A DNA stretch of 21,851 nucleotides, from assembly GCF_002812125.1 (NCBI RefSeq), contig NZ_NPDQ01000015.1:1-21851 (forward strand), written 5' to 3'. Source of the DNA: Leptospira brenneri. GTDB lineage: Bacteria > Spirochaetota > Leptospiria > Leptospirales > Leptospiraceae. Below are positions 21,832-21,851 of the stretch, piece by piece. Numbering within the stretch: position 1 is the stretch's first letter; the number at the start of each line of letters is the position of its first letter. The position numbers were made by a program, and so were the translations under genes. The notes under the pieces are model-generated. The model was not told where the DNA came from, made no database searches, and was given only the letters and a program-made list of their open reading frames with translations.

Positions 21832-21851
21832 GTTTTGCTGCTTGGGCTCTC
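21828..21851 (+). CDS. Start of a further rightward gene (partial)
   Basis: ATG 21828 overlaps the preceding stop as ATGA; only eight codons (MSFAAWAL) are visible before the window ends. The coupling suggests an operon with the 136-aa gene. Confidence 0.4.

Larger units (their letters stand above)
3144..21851 (-). mobile_element. Mu-like transposable prophage or remnant (borders approximate)
   Basis: The element is defined by a MuA-type DDE transposase, an adjoining MuB-type ATPase, a Gam-like protein, Mu-order packaging genes (small terminase, large terminase, portal, F-like head protein) and a divergent CI-type repressor at the early end. The left-hand border is placed between the host cyclase stop (3143) and the first cargo gene (3267). 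The other end was not found and may be outside the window. Capsid, protease, sheath, tube, tape measure and fibre genes are absent from the leftward operon where Mu would carry them, so the element is either truncated, rearranged, or continues to the right with those genes on the other strand. No 5-bp target duplication could be tested. Confidence 0.75.

Noticed and set aside
1..21851. CRISPR arrays, tRNA genes, insertion sequences
   Set aside because: No regularly spaced repeats, no cloverleaf sequence and no IS-type transposase with short terminal repeats were seen; the only transposase is the MuA type.

Overview
The window looks like spirochaete DNA, most likely Leptospira: AT-rich throughout, the 3' end of a 23S rRNA gene with no 5S gene directly behind it, and a host gene fusing a [2Fe-2S] ferredoxin domain to a class III adenylate cyclase. 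The genus is an inference from gene style; no marker gene proves it.

Positions 1-3143 read as host chromosome: the 23S rRNA end and its terminator, a secreted TPR-type protein (-), a siderophore-interacting/FNR-like flavoprotein (-) and the ferredoxin-cyclase (+).

From about 3150 to beyond the right edge lies a Mu-like transposable prophage or a remnant of one. Control region (20547-20717): a CI-like repressor (+) faces a long leftward operon across operator-like repeats. Early operon (-), 20546 down to 13279: small genes mostly joined by 4-bp ATGA/GTGA overlaps (two look like HTH regulators, one is a membrane protein), a coiled-coil protein, a MuA-type DDE transposase, a MuB-type ATPase, a Lys-rich 46-aa protein not obvious from long-ORF scanning, and a Gam-like DNA-end protector. 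Packaging block (-), 13205 to 8637: small terminase, GpA-like large terminase, and a portal fused to a Mu F/gp30-like minor head protein. The usual protease, capsid and tail genes do not follow.

Instead there is an accessory block (-), 8640 to 3267: an unusual SAM-dependent methyltransferase, a small membrane protein, an ASCH-domain protein, a Cys-rich protein, an N6/N4 DNA methyltransferase with a non-canonical SAM loop, a small CxxC protein, and then a separately promoted operon of a one-helix membrane protein, a C39/papain-like cysteine peptidase, a patatin-like phospholipase and an 80-aa protein. That last operon is the best candidate for an undescribed system (abortive defence, or lysis). 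It has a good promoter whose start point falls on the first ATG, so its mRNA may be leaderless.

Right of the repressor are a small convergent gene (-), an unrecognised rightward gene and the first codons of another, so the left end of the element is not certainly inside the window. All calls rest on reading motifs and spacing; no database search was possible.
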